From: Bacillus cabrialesii
Lineage (GTDB): Bacteria > Bacillota > Bacilli > Bacillales > Bacillaceae
DNA: 64,000 nt
Assembly (NCBI RefSeq): GCF_004124315.2
Contig: NZ_CP096889.1
Coordinates: forward strand, 1,967,001-2,031,000
Direction: 5' to 3'
Of the stretch, positions 51,001-61,800 are shown piece after piece; positions within the stretch are counted from its first letter, which is position 1; each line of letters begins with the position of its first letter. Below the pieces are notes generated by a model, which was given only the letters and a program-made list of their open reading frames with translations, made no database searches and had not been told where the DNA came from. The position numbers and the translations under genes were made by a program.

Positions 51001-54000
51001 GCCTGCTTTCCATACACCAAGTATGGCTGCTATCATGCTGAACGAACGAGGCATCATGATGCCTACTGGTGTGTCCGGTTTAACACCTCTGCTGCGCAAT
51101 GTGTGTGCGATTCCATTGGACCATTCGTCAAGATCCTGATAAGTGAGTGTTTTGTCTCCGATGACAAGGGCAGAGGCTTTTGGTGTTCGTGCAGCTTGCT
51201 GCTCAAACAATTGACTGATTGTTTGTTCTTCGTATTGATTTGCTTTCCCGGTGTTAAATTCATTGAGCAGTTGGTTACGCTCTTCTTGGGTCAGGATGTC
51301 GATATGGTTGAGTGTCACCTCCGGGTTCTTTCCGATGATGCGAAGTACATTTGTCAAATGCGATGCCCAGCGTTCCATGGTGGTTTTCTCAAACAGTGCG
51401 GTAGAATATTCAAAAAGAAAATGAATGTTCCCGTCACCCTCAGATGCTTGTAGTGTCAAATCGAATTTAGAAACGAGATGAGAAACTTCTGCCGGCTTCA
51501 TTTTCAAATCATGCAGATGCAATGGCTCGTAATCATTATTTTGGACAACTAACATGGTATCAAATAGCGGGTTTCTGCTCATATCCCGCGTCACTCCAAG
51601 CTTATCGACAAGCTCTTCGAACGGATAATCCTGATGCTCATAGGCTTCCAATGCAGTGGCGCGCACTTCCTGCAAATACTCCACAAACGGCTTTTCGCCC
51701 TCCGGGCGTGTCCGCAGCGCCAGCGTGTTCACAAACATGCCGAGTATCGGCTCAAGATCCTTGTGCGGCCGGCCGGCAATTGGCGAGCCGACAATGATAT
51801 CTTCCTGGCCGCTTAAGCGCGACAATAACGCTGTGTAGGCCGCAAGGAGCACCATGTACAGTGTGCTTCCATTCTCCCGTGCCAGCTTGTGGAGCCCTGA
51901 TGCGGCCTCTTGATCAAGCGTAAAGGAGACCTTGTCACCCGCGAAGCTTCGCACCGGCGGGCGAGTATGATCAGCCGGGAGATCCAGCACCGGCAGCTCG
52001 CCCTCGAGCTGCTTCAGCCAGTACGTCTCCTGCGTCTGGTACGCGTCTCCTTTTTTATATCCTTCCTGCCATACGGCGTAGTCTTTATATTGAATGGGAA
52101 GCGCCTGAAGAGTCCGGTTGTTGTACAGCTCCCCGAATTCCCGAATCAGAATGTTGACGGAAACACCGTCTGATATGATGTGATGCATATCAACCAGCAA
52201 CAGGTGCCGCTCATCTGATACCTTTACGATTTGGGCACGGAACAGCGGAGCTTGACTGAGATCAAACGGTTTGATAAACGCGGCTGCCGCTTCCTGTTCG
52301 GTTTGCTCGCCGAGGACTGCTGTCTGTAATGCAAACGGCACCTCGTCATGGATGCGCTGCACCGGCTCGCCGCCGTCATCCTGTTCGAAAGATGTCCGAA
52401 GCGACTCGTGGCGCTTGATCAGCTCTTTGAAAGCCCTGTCCAGCCTTTCGGGATCGAGCTTCCCTTCCAGTTCTAATACAGCCGGCATATTGTAGCCTGT
52501 CCCTCCGTCCTCCAGCTGCTGAAGGACATAAATCCGCTTTTGGGCAGATGAAACCGGATAGGTATCACGCTGTTCCGCCGGTTTCATCGCTTCATATGGA
52601 CTGTCCGTTCCTTCACGGATAACGGAAGCCAGCCCTTCTACCGTCGGATGGGCAAACACATCTTTCAGCGGCACCTGAACATCGAATTCTTTTGAGATCC
52701 GGGACACAAGCGCCGTTGCTTTTAGAGAATGTCCTCCGCGGTCAAAGAAGTTGTCGTGAATCCCGACAGGGCCGTTTTTCAGCACGTCCTCCCACAGCTG
52801 GGCAAGCTTCATCTCGGTCACATTTCTCGGCGCCGTGTAAGTCTCCGCATCTGCAGCTCCGCCAGGAGCTGGCAGGGCGTTTCGGTCCAGCTTCCCGCTC
52901 GGCGTAACCGGCCACTGTTCCATCTCTATCATATGGGCTGGGATCATGTAGCCCGGCAGCCGTCTCTCAAGCTGCGCCCGAACTTCGTTTCTCCGGATCC
53001 CTTCTATATAAGCGCATAATTCCGGCTCGCCGCTGTCTGTCCGTACGGTAACGGCTGCCTCCCTGATGCCTTCTATGCTTCTAAGCACCGCTTCAATTTC
53101 TCCGGGCTCAATCCGATAGCCTCTGATTTTGGCTTGATCATCCAACCGGCCGAGAAATTCAACATGTCCATCAGGGAGCCAGCGCGCCACATCCCCTGTT
53201 TTGTACATGCGTTCACCCGGGTAAAACGGGTCCTCAAGAAAACGCTCCTCCGTTAATACCGGCCGATTTAAATAGCCTCTGGCAACGCCCGCTCCGGCAA
53301 TGTACAGTTCGCCGATACATCCGGCAGGCAGCATCTGCTGCTTTTGATTGAGGATATACAATCTGACATGATGAACAGGTTTTCCAATTGGAATTCGTTC
53401 AAGTTTTTCATGCAGCGGACAATCAAAGAATGAAGCTTCTACAGTTGCCTCCGTTGGTCCGTAAGAATTGGTTAGCGCAACATTTGGAAGCAACTCGCAA
53501 AATCGGGAAACGAGATGGGTCCCCAGCTGCTCTCCCCCGGAAAACACCCGCTTGAGTCCGTTTGTCTTAATCGTTACAGGGCGATATTTTATATGTTCTA
53601 AAAATGCATGAAGCATTGAAGGCACAAAATGCATAGCTGTGATCTTTTGTTCTTCTATAGCCTGCGCGATCACTTCAGGTTCTTTTTCGCCTCCCTGAGG
53701 AAGCAGATAAACAGAAGCACCGGCATAAGGCCACCAAAACAGTTCCCATATTGAAGCGTCAAATGAATAAGATGTTTTATGCATAATCACATCTGATTGG
53801 TTCAGTGGATAACGGGACTGAAGGGAATTCAAAAAATTCACCGCTGATCGATGTTCAACTTCAACACCCTTAGGCTTTCCGGTAGAGCCGGATGTATAGA
53901 TGACATATGCTAAAGATTGCGGGAGAACGTCCACATTCGGATTGGACAAACGATGTTTCAGCCCGCTATTTGTCTGATTGAGATAGACAATCTCTCCTGC

Positions 54001-57000
54001 GAATCCCGGAACATGCGGGCCGGCAGACTGAAGCAGGAGAATGTTTGTACCGCTGTCCTCCAGCAGAAAGCTGATTCGTTCTTCCGGATAATCCGGGTCA
54101 ATGGGCAGATAAGCGCCGCCAGCTTTAAGAATGCCATAAATGCCAATCAGCATTTCAGGAGAACGCCGTCCTATAATGGCAACAGTCGTTTCAGATTTTA
54201 CTCCTCGTTCGATCAGCTCCCAGGCGATACGGTTAGCCTGTTCGTTCAATTCTTTATATGTTATTGCTCCATCTTCAAAAACAACAGCCGTCTGATCAGG
54301 CGTTTTTGCTGCCTGCTGTTCGAGTGCATAGTGGAGCGTTTGATTCATCGGATAGCCCGTCCCCTGAACCGGATGGCATGATTCAATGAACTCTCTCTCT
54401 TCTTCTTTTGTTAAGATTGGAATGTTGTCCAATTCTGTTTCTGGACTGACAGTTGTATGTTCCACAAGCGTGGTGAAAAGATCAGCCCACCTTTGGATGG
54501 TCGCTTTCTCAAACAAAGCTGTACTGTATTCAAACTGACAGAAAAGCTCGGCATCGTGTTCTGTTACATACAGGGAAATATCAAATTTTGATATTGGATG
54601 ATGCAAGTTGCTCCAGTGAAGCTCTACATCTTTCATTTTCAGTTTTTGCTGGTCCATATTTTGAAGGACAAGCGTTGTGTCAAACAGTGGATTCCGGCTC
54701 ATTTCCCGTTGTACGCCGAGTTTATCCACAAGCTCTTCAAACGGATAATCCTGATGCTCATACGCTTCCAGTGCCGTCTGTCTGACTTCTTTCAGAAATT
54801 CTTCAAATGTCTTATTACCGGCCGGACGTGTACGGAGAGCCAATGTATTAACGAACATCCCAAGAACAGCTTCAAGGTCGGCATGGGGCCGTCCGGCGAT
54901 AGGTGAACCAATCACGATATCATCCTGACCGCTTAACCGTGATAAAAAAGCTGAATACAAAGCGAGAAGCGTCATGTAAAGTGTGCTTCTATTTTTATGG
55001 GCGAGCCGCTTTATGTGGGATGTGAGCTCTTTATCCATTTGAAAGGTTACTTTTCCGCCTGTGAATTGCCGTTCTGCCGGACGGCGTTTATCTGTCGGAA
55101 GCTCTAGTACAGGAAGGTCCCCGCTAAACTGTTGCTGCCAATAAGTCTCCTGCTTTTGATACGAGTCTCCCTTTTTGAATTGCTGCTGCCAAACGGCGTA
55201 ATCTTTATACTGGATCCGCAGCGGCTTAAGCTGGCGGTTTGCATAAAGATCGGTGAATTCTCGGATTAGAAGCTGAACGGATACGCCATCTGAAATGATA
55301 TGGTGCATATCCACCAGCAATACATGCTTCTCGTTCGCCACCTTTATAAGGCCCGCTCTAAATAATGGCGCCTGGCTGAGATCAAAGGGACGGACAAATC
55401 CTTCGATAGCTGTCTCTGTACTTAATGTAAACGGTACTTCAGTGTGAATACGCTGAACAGGCTCGCCATCTGTCCCGGATACAAAGGAAGTTCGAAGAGG
55501 CTCATGCCGCCTGATTAGTTCTTTACATACAGCCGACAGTTTAGCGACATCCAATGCCCCTTCCAGTTCTAAGACCGCAGGCATATTGTAGGCGACACCC
55601 TCATCAAGCTGCTGAAGCACATATATCCGTTTTTGAGCTGAAGACACAGGATATGTCTCTTTTTCTTCTGCTGGTTCAATTGCTGCATACTGATCTTCCT
55701 CTGCACTTCGAATGATTGAAGCCAGTTCTTCTACAGTCGGATGGGCAAAGATGTCCTTAAGCGGAACTTGCACATGAAACTCCTTAGCGATCCTCGACAT
55801 AAGCACTGTTGCTTTTAACGAGTGGCCGCCATGGTCAAAAAAGTTGTCTTGGATGCCTATATGGCCATTCTTCAGCACATCTTCAAATATTTGCGAAAGC
55901 TTCGCTTCTAACAGATTACGAGGGGCAGTGTATGGATTTCCGCTGATTAAAGCATCTGGTTCTGGAAGTGCTGATTGATCTACTTTGCCGTTTGGGGTAA
56001 GAGGTATGCTGTCCACCCATACCCATTTCGCCGGGATCATGTATTCTGGGAGCTCACTAGCCATATAGCGGCGTAAATCTATTGCATCCAGCTTTTGTAT
56101 ACTGCAATAGTAAGCGGATAATTCATGTTCACCGCTTTGATCTTGCCTGATGAGAATGGCAGCTTCCTTAATGTCCGGGTGGTTCATCAATGTGACTTCG
56201 ATTTCTTGCGGCTCGATTCGATAACCTCTGATTTTCACTTGATTGTCTGCCCGTCCGATATATTCGATGTTGCCGTCTTCAAGCCGTCTGGCCAAATCAC
56301 CTGTACGGTACATGATCGCACCAGGCCTGAATGGGTCAGATAAAAATTTGTCGCGTGTCAGTTTATCGTGAGTGACATAACCTCTGGCAACACTTGCGCC
56401 GGAAATATAGAGTTCACCAGGTACGCCGCAGGGCTGAAGCTGTTTTTGATGATTCAAAATATATAGATCAGTACAGCCTATCGGTTTACCGATTGGCGGA
56501 AACTCAGGAATACGGTCCCCCGGATGAATGGTATACGTAGATACCACATGGGTTTCTGAAGGTCCGTAATGATTATGCAGATGTATGCCGCGTTCACGCA
56601 ACACGTCTTGAAAAAGGTCAGAAATTATTAATTGTTCTCCGGCTGCAATCAGATGTTTCACGCCATAAGGAAACGAGTTCGCAAATTGCCGTTCGCTGAA
56701 AATCATTTTGATAAAAGCAGTTGGGAGAAACACAATATTCGTCTGATGCTTGTTTATAAATGCAAAAAGCTGCGGCACATCTCTTTTTATGGCTTCTGGT
56801 ACGATGTGCAGTGTGCCGCCCTTCAGAAGCGCAGAAAATATCTCTTGATAGCAGACGTCGAAGGCAGGTGTCGCAAATTGCAAAACATCTGCTTCAAAGT
56901 CAATGCCAGAGTGAGTATATTCGAACTTCAGCAAGTTAGCCATGTTTCGATGTTCAAATTGAACACCCTTCGGTTTACCTGTTGTACCTGATGTATAAAT

Positions 57001-58827
57001 CATATACAGAAGATCGTCCGCATTGTTGACTGACTGTAGGTTACTGCCGTCTTCTTGGCTTTCAATATCTTCTGCATGAGTGATAGAGTAATTGTTTTCA
57101 AGCGATGAGGAAAGGTGCGCTTGTGAAACAACATGCGAACAGCCGCAGTCATTTAGAATATAACTGATTCTGTCAGCCGGATAATACGGATCAATCGGAA
57201 CAATGGCGCCGCCTGCCTTTAAGATTCCAAGAACACCGGTGATAAACGCCGCAGAGCGTTCCATCATGATCGCAACAGGCTCCTGTCTCGCAACACCATT
57301 CATTCGTAAATGCCGCGCCAATCTGTTAGCCGATTTGTTCAATTCTCTGTATGTTAATGTGCAGGCTTGATCAATTACAGCATAAGCATCCGGTGTCTTT
57401 TCTGCTTGCTTTTCAAACATAGCATGGATGGTTTCGTAAACTGGTGTGTGATCTGCGATTTTTCCAATCAGCTGCTGCTTTTCATGGTCTGTCGTAATAT
57501 CGATTTCTGAGGGTGAAAGATTCGGATTATTTAAGATTTGTGATACAGCATTCAGAAGATGCTCCTTGACTGAAAGCACAAAAGACCGGTCATGCTGTTC
57601 AGCATCATAGCTCATTTTCATATGGATTTCTTCTCCTGGCGCCACCATAAGATAAAAGCTGTAGTTGGTTTCATCTGCCACAGTGAAGTTGTGAATCTGA
57701 AAAAGATCAGAAGCATGTTCCTGTTTGTTCAGCATCTGAATCTCTTGCTGCACCGGATAGTTTTCAAATACGAGTATATGATCAATCAGCCCTTGCTTAA
57801 CCGCTGAACGGGTTTGAATCTCATATAAAGGGTGGTAGCTGTATGCTTCAGCGGCAAGACGGTCTTTTTGCATATCTTTTATGATCTGCAGAAATGGCGT
57901 TTTTGCCCCCTGCACCCGAACCGGTATCGTGTTAATGAAAAGACCGACCATCTGTTCAATGCCTTCGATTTCCGCGGGTCTTCCTGAAATGACAGAACCG
58001 AATACGGCGTCATCATTATTATTATATTTTTGAAGCAGAATACCCCAAATGGTATGGAAAATCGTACTAAGTGTTACTTCTTCTCTTGCCGCGAGCTCCG
58101 AAAGCTTGCTGCTTTCTTCCTTAGAGAATGAAAACGTAACGTGTTCCTGCTTGCTTCTTCCCTTTGTTTTTTTCTGCTTCGGGAGCATGGTTTGCTGTTC
58201 ATGGCCGGAAAGATAATGTTCCCAATATGAAACTGCCTGCTCTTTGTCTTGCTCCATCAGCCATTTGATATACCTTCCATATGGCTGGACAGGCTCAAGT
58301 GATATTGCGGATTCATTTACATAAGATGCGTAAATATGGAGAAACTCCTTTAAGACAATGCTGAGGCACCAGCCGTCCATCATGATGTGATGAAAGGTCC
58401 AAATACAAGTGTATTGGCCCTCTCCTGTTTGAATCAGAGCGATGCGCATGAGCATATCTTTTTGCAACTGAAACCCTTGAGCGCGGTCCTCTTCTTTCCA
58501 TTGCTCGATAAACTGTGATTGCTTCTCTTCGTTTAAATGCGTAATGTCTTTTTCCTGTACGATGACATTCCGTTCTCTCAGGACAACCTGCTGGGGAGAT
58601 GAAACATTTTGACTGATAAAAATCGTTCTGAAAATATCGTGTCTTGCTACAAGAGCATTGATGCTGTTTTGAAAATATTGCGGGTTGACTTTCCCTTCTA
58701 TTGTAAAAGAAGCTTGCTCGATATATGCCTGTGAATCTTTTTGCAGGAGGGAATGGAAAAGCATCCCTTCCTGCATGTAAGACAGCGGATAAATATCCTG
58801 AATTGAATTCGCTTTTGTCATGTTCAT
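48010..58827 (-). CDS. ppsD: Fengycin/plipastatin synthetase subunit D (C-A-T, C-A-T, C-A-T-E; Pro-Gln-Tyr)
   Basis: A 3605-residue, three-module NRPS. Carrier serines sit near residues 1000 (GGHSLKATVLM), 2034 (GGHSLKATALV) and 3070 (GGDSIKALQV). Condensation motifs are FHHIMMDGW, MHHIISDGVS and again MHHIISDGVS; the final epimerisation domain has HHFVVDGISW (about 3140-3600). Specificity residues, aligned by eye, read DVQFIAHVV-K (Pro), DAWHFGSVE-K (Glu/Gln type) and DGTITAEVA-K (Tyr). With terminal epimerisation this predicts Pro-Gln-D-Tyr, as in fengycin positions 7-9. GGGAGAC precedes the ATG. It starts 19 bases after ppsC. The stretch 51575-53217 is almost identical to part of ppsC. Confidence 0.96.
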   Translation of the reverse strand: MNMTKANSIQDIYPLSYMQEGMLFHSLLQKDSQAYIEQASFTIEGKVNPQYFQNSINALVARHDIFRTIFISQNVSSPQQVVLRERNVIVQEKDITHLNEEKQSQFIEQWKEEDRAQGFQLQKDMLMRIALIQTGEGQYTCIWTFHHIMMDGWCLSIVLKEFLHIYASYVNESAISLEPVQPYGRYIKWLMEQDKEQAVSYWEHYLSGHEQQTMLPKQKKTKGRSKQEHVTFSFSKEESSKLSELAAREEVTLSTIFHTIWGILLQKYNNNDDAVFGSVISGRPAEIEGIEQMVGLFINTIPVRVQGAKTPFLQIIKDMQKDRLAAEAYSYHPLYEIQTRSAVKQGLIDHILVFENYPVQQEIQMLNKQEHASDLFQIHNFTVADETNYSFYLMVAPGEEIHMKMSYDAEQHDRSFVLSVKEHLLNAVSQILNNPNLSPSEIDITTDHEKQQLIGKIADHTPVYETIHAMFEKQAEKTPDAYAVIDQACTLTYRELNKSANRLARHLRMNGVARQEPVAIMMERSAAFITGVLGILKAGGAIVPIDPYYPADRISYILNDCGCSHVVSQAHLSSSLENNYSITHAEDIESQEDGSNLQSVNNADDLLYMIYTSGTTGKPKGVQFEHRNMANLLKFEYTHSGIDFEADVLQFATPAFDVCYQEIFSALLKGGTLHIVPEAIKRDVPQLFAFINKHQTNIVFLPTAFIKMIFSERQFANSFPYGVKHLIAAGEQLIISDLFQDVLRERGIHLHNHYGPSETHVVSTYTIHPGDRIPEFPPIGKPIGCTDLYILNHQKQLQPCGVPGELYISGASVARGYVTHDKLTRDKFLSDPFRPGAIMYRTGDLARRLEDGNIEYIGRADNQVKIRGYRIEPQEIEVTLMNHPDIKEAAILIRQDQSGEHELSAYYCSIQKLDAIDLRRYMASELPEYMIPAKWVWVDSIPLTPNGKVDQSALPEPDALISGNPYTAPRNLLEAKLSQIFEDVLKNGHIGIQDNFFDHGGHSLKATVLMSRIAKEFHVQVPLKDIFAHPTVEELASIIRSAEEDQYAAIEPAEEKETYPVSSAQKRIYVLQQLDEGVAYNMPAVLELEGALDVAKLSAVCKELIRRHEPLRTSFVSGTDGEPVQRIHTEVPFTLSTETAIEGFVRPFDLSQAPLFRAGLIKVANEKHVLLVDMHHIISDGVSVQLLIREFTDLYANRQLKPLRIQYKDYAVWQQQFKKGDSYQKQETYWQQQFSGDLPVLELPTDKRRPAERQFTGGKVTFQMDKELTSHIKRLAHKNRSTLYMTLLALYSAFLSRLSGQDDIVIGSPIAGRPHADLEAVLGMFVNTLALRTRPAGNKTFEEFLKEVRQTALEAYEHQDYPFEELVDKLGVQREMSRNPLFDTTLVLQNMDQQKLKMKDVELHWSNLHHPISKFDISLYVTEHDAELFCQFEYSTALFEKATIQRWADLFTTLVEHTTVSPETELDNIPILTKEEEREFIESCHPVQGTGYPMNQTLHYALEQQAAKTPDQTAVVFEDGAITYKELNEQANRIAWELIERGVKSETTVAIIGRRSPEMLIGIYGILKAGGAYLPIDPDYPEERISFLLEDSGTNILLLQSAGPHVPGFAGEIVYLNQTNSGLKHRLSNPNVDVLPQSLAYVIYTSGSTGKPKGVEVEHRSAVNFLNSLQSRYPLNQSDVIMHKTSYSFDASIWELFWWPYAGASVYLLPQGGEKEPEVIAQAIEEQKITAMHFVPSMLHAFLEHIKYRPVTIKTNGLKRVFSGGEQLGTHLVSRFCELLPNVALTNSYGPTEATVEASFFDCPLHEKLERIPIGKPVHHVRLYILNQKQQMLPAGCIGELYIAGAGVARGYLNRPVLTEERFLEDPFYPGERMYKTGDVARWLPDGHVEFLGRLDDQAKIRGYRIEPGEIEAVLRSIEGIREAAVTVRTDSGEPELCAYIEGIRRNEVRAQLERRLPGYMIPAHMIEMEQWPVTPSGKLDRNALPAPGGAADAETYTAPRNVTEMKLAQLWEDVLKNGPVGIHDNFFDRGGHSLKATALVSRISKEFDVQVPLKDVFAHPTVEGLASVIREGTDSPYEAMKPAEQRDTYPVSSAQKRIYVLQQLEDGGTGYNMPAVLELEGKLDPERLDRAFKELIKRHESLRTSFEQDDGGEPVQRIHDEVPFALQTAVLGEQTEQEAAAAFIKPFDLSQAPLFRAQIVKVSDERHLLLVDMHHIISDGVSVNILIREFGELYNNRTLQALPIQYKDYAVWQEGYKKGDAYQTQETYWLKQLEGELPVLDLPADHTRPPVRSFAGDKVSFTLDQEAASGLHKLARENGSTLYMVLLAAYTALLSRLSGQEDIIVGSPIAGRPHKDLEPILGMFVNTLALRTRPEGEKPFVEYLQEVRATALEAYEHQDYPFEELVDKLGVTRDMSRNPLFDTMLVVQNNDYEPLHLHDLKMKPAEVSHLVSKFDLTLQASEGDGNIHFLFEYSTALFEKTTMERWASHLTNVLRIIGKNPEVTLNHIDILTQEERNQLLNEFNTGKANQYEEQTISQLFEQQAARTPKASALVIGDKTLTYQDLDEWSNGIAHTLRSRGVKPDTPVGIMMPRSFSMIAAILGVWKAGGCYVPIDPEYPSERKRYILSDSGTKLLLTVNEADWRAAEDFEGEILTIQNAEAYDKSPLPQVSSAHHLAYIIYTSGTTGRPKGVMVEHKGIANTLQWRRSAYAFNETDTILQLFSFSFDGFLTSMFTPLLSGAKAVLLHEEGAKDILAIKHQLSRHRITHMIIVPVLYRALLDVVQPEDVKTLRVVTLAGEAADRELIDRSMAICPHTELANEYGPTENSVATTVMRHMEKQTYVSIGQPIDGSQVLILNSNQQIQPIGVAGELCIAGTGLARGYVNLPELTERAFIQNPFKPETRMYRTGDAARWMADGTLEYLGRIDDQVKIRGYRVETKEIEAVIRSINGVQDAAVVAHETASGQTELSAYVVTKPELSTNTIRSALQNKLPVFMHPAFIEKLNSLPLSPNGKLDRRALPKPVSKREAERPFLVPASKMEQILADIWKEVLGAEKIGTADSFFELGGDSIKALQVSARLHRIGKQMAVKDLFSHPTIQELAAYIRDSNTSSSQDPVEGDVQWSPVQKWFLSQDIKEKHHFNQSVMLHRSTSIQEEALRKTLKAITCHHDALRMVFSQNEQGKWDQYNRPISHSDDALYGLQMIDLSAPEGTNGNRAYEPLIKRHVRDIQQKMDLKNGPLLQAGLFRTTDGDFLFLTAHHFVVDGISWRVLLEDLALGYRQAAGGEDIKLPPKTSSFKAYAKKLSDYAGSQQLIKQLKYWRETEEYQTEALPFDQIIGPIATERKRSTISFTLNDKETAALLKDANSAYNTDTQDLLLASVIHALRHWTNQSAFKLSLESHGREDVLDGIDVSRTVGWFTAIYPLLVKLNADLPDSEEGMVHVLKTTKDTLRRVPDKGFGYGVIKYLTQPDKKDINFTGAPEISFNYLGQFESGSPAEVPEEDAFSFSPLGAGDDISTTWNREQSLDISAIAAEGKMTVNMTYDNARFQRKTIEQLSETCRQFLLQLIEHCQNKRETEKTISDFDDQELTEDALQEIADMLSFH
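51575..53217 (-). repeat. NRPS repeat copy in ppsD (end of A2, T2, start of C3)
   Basis: The same sequence recurs at 62358-64000 with a constant offset of 10,783 bases and no gaps. Only scattered base changes are seen, fewest from about 51660 to 53217. It covers the end of the second adenylation domain, the carrier domain and most of the third condensation domain, and is visibly more GC-rich than the flanks. Confidence 0.9.
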
Positions 58828-58846
58828 GTCTCCCTGTCACGATTTT

Positions 58847-61800
58847 CTACAATTCTTCCACCAAGCTGGATATACTGTCCAAATCCTCTGCCGTTAATGA
58901 TTGACTGCTAAAATCGCTCAGTGTCTTTTCTGCTTTCTGTTTACCGGCGCAGTGTTTCATAATGTCCAGCAAAAAGTGTTCGATCCTGTTGATAAGCTGT
59001 TCCATTGTGTCTCTATGAAAGCGGGCTGGCGGATAACTGAGATTGAAATGGAGCTTTTTGTCCGCTGCCATTGCACTCATCTCGATGATTTGCTTCCGTT
59101 TCCATGTAGGAGTGATATCCTTCCCGCTTCCAAGGCTTGATGGGCGGAAACTGCCCTGTCTTTCTATGTCATTGAACTGGCCTAAATAGTTAAAGCTAAT
59201 GTCAGGTATTTTTGAAAATGTAATGCTTTTGTTTTCAGGGTGTGTGAGGTATTTCAGCATACCGTAACCCACCCCTTTGTTTGGTATCCGGCCCAGTGTA
59301 TCTTTAACGGTTTTGACTGCGGTCCCGAGCTCACCCCCATGATTTTCAAAGCTTATGAGAGCCGGGTACATGGATGTAAACCAGCCGACCGTTCGGCTGA
59401 TATCTAACTCCGGCATAATGTGTTCTCTTCCGTGTCCTTCCATAGCGATTCGGAGCTTGCTTCCGCCTGCCCATTCACAAATCGCCAAGGATGCCGCCGT
59501 TAACAGAATATCTTGTGTATCTGTACCATAGGCGTAATTGACGTTTTGCAGCAAAACATCAGTGTCTGCTTCAGAGAGTGAAAAGCTTACCGAGTCCCTC
59601 TTGCTGTAGTCGATGTTCTCATGAAGCGGCATTTCATATGGCAGTTCCGCAGCTCGCTGTTCTTCTACACTTCGCCAATACGCCTCTTCACGAATCAGCT
59701 TGCTGCTTTGGGCATATTCCTGAATCCGTCTGGCGTATTCCTGGTAGGAATCAGTTTTAGGCGGAAGCTGAATCGCCTGGCCTGAAGACGCTTGTTGGTA
59801 CCCTGCTGACAAATCCTCTAGCAAAATCCGCCATGCCACACCATCAACGACAAGATGATGGATCGCAAGGAACAAGTAATCTCCGGTCAATGTTTTAAAC
59901 CACGCGGCATGTAACAATGGTCCTTCCTGCAAATTGATGCTTTGCTGAAGATCTGCAACTTCTTGTTTGATTTGTGTTTCCCAACCGCCTTCTGTCTGTG
60001 AAAGATCAGATATTCTTAAACTGTATAGCTGTGATTCATGTATGCTTTGGTTGATTTGAATCCATTTCTCATTATCGTTACGATAAACCATCCGAAGCGC
60101 ATCATGATGCTCAGCCAATTTTTTTAAGGATGCTCTAAGAGCGTCTTCAGACAAACGGCCAGAATGGAAAAGCATGACAGACTGATTGAAATGGTGTCGT
60201 TCTTCAATATCTTGTGAAAGAAACCATTGCTGAACGGGCGTCCATGGAACATCTCCTTCAACTGGTCCTTGTTCTATGATTCTTTCTGTCTTACGGATAA
60301 ATGGTGATACGTCTTTTATCTTTGGATGACGGAATAAATCGCTTACCTGCAGGCTTAGCCCGTGGCGCCCGAGGCGTGCAGAAACTTGAAGCGCTTTGAT
60401 TGAATCTCCGCCCAATTCAAAGAACGAATCCTCTATTCCGATCCTCTGGATGCCTAGAACCTCCTGCCAGATCAATGCCAGCTGCTCTTCAAGTTCATTG
60501 CGTGGCGGGACGTACGTTTGTTTAGATGCGAAATCTGGTTCAGGCAGTGCTTTCCGGTTCAATTTGCCGTTTGATGTGAGCGGAAGTGTATCCATTTCAA
60601 TGATGTACGCCGGAATCATATAATTTGGCAGTGAACGCGCGAGAAGAGAACGCACTTGTTCAGCGTGCGTGCCTGCTTTTACACTGATGTAGCCAAACAG
60701 CTCTTTGCTCCCTGTCTGTCCTGTACGTGCCAACACAGCTGCTTCTTTGACCCCGTCTATTTGGCGAAGTGCTGATTCGATCTCACCCAGCTCCACTCGA
60801 TAGCCTCTGACTTTTACTTGATCATCAATACGGCCAACGTACTCAATTGTGCCATCGGGAAGCCAGCGCGCCAGATCACCTGTGCGGTAAAGTCGATCGC
60901 CAGACGCAAATGGATTTGGGATAAATTTCTCTTTCGTTAAATCAGGACGGCCCAAATATCCTCTGGCGACGCCATCTCCACCGACACAAAGTTCACCAAC
61001 AGCTCCGATCGGCTGCAGCATTCCCCATTTATTTAAGATATAAGCGGCGGAATTACCAACCGGCCGCCCGATCGGAATGGAAAGTTCATATGTTTTTTGA
61101 ATGTGAAAGCATGTCGAAAAAGTTGTATTTTCGGTTGGCCCATATCCGTTCCATATCGATACATCCGGGCAGAGATTTCTGATTCGATTAACGTGGCTTG
61201 CCGACAAAGCTTCCCCGCCTATAATCAGATGGTTCAGCTGTGAAAATGTTGTCTCTTTTTGCTCTGTCAAATGATTGAATAGAGACGATGTCAGCCACAT
61301 CGTTGTGATCCCATGATGATCTATGTATCTCTTAAGCTGATGACAATCGAGAAATGCTTGTTTATCAGACAGATGCAAAGCTGCACCATTTAGCAGCGGT
61401 CCAAATATTTCAAATGTCACAACATCAAAACCGATTGATGATGTCATGAGAAGACGGTCTGCGGGTGTAAATGCAATATAATTGCTGTTTTTAACAAGGC
61501 GAATGACACTTCTCTGCTCAATCATGACACCCTTTGGTTTACCGGTTGATCCAGAGGTATAAATGATATAAGCGAGCGAATGCGGTCCTGCTGACGATTC
61601 AATGTTCTTTGTTTCTCCTTGCTTTTGAATGTCTTCGATTATGATTTGTTCACATTCAATGTCTAAAAGCCGTTTTTCGACTTTTTCAGATTGAAGAAGG
61701 AATGTCGCTCCGCTGTCTGACAGGATGTAAGCTATTCGTTCAACAGGCAGATCAGAAGCTATAGGCAAATAGGCTCCCCCGGCTTTCAGAATACCCAGCA

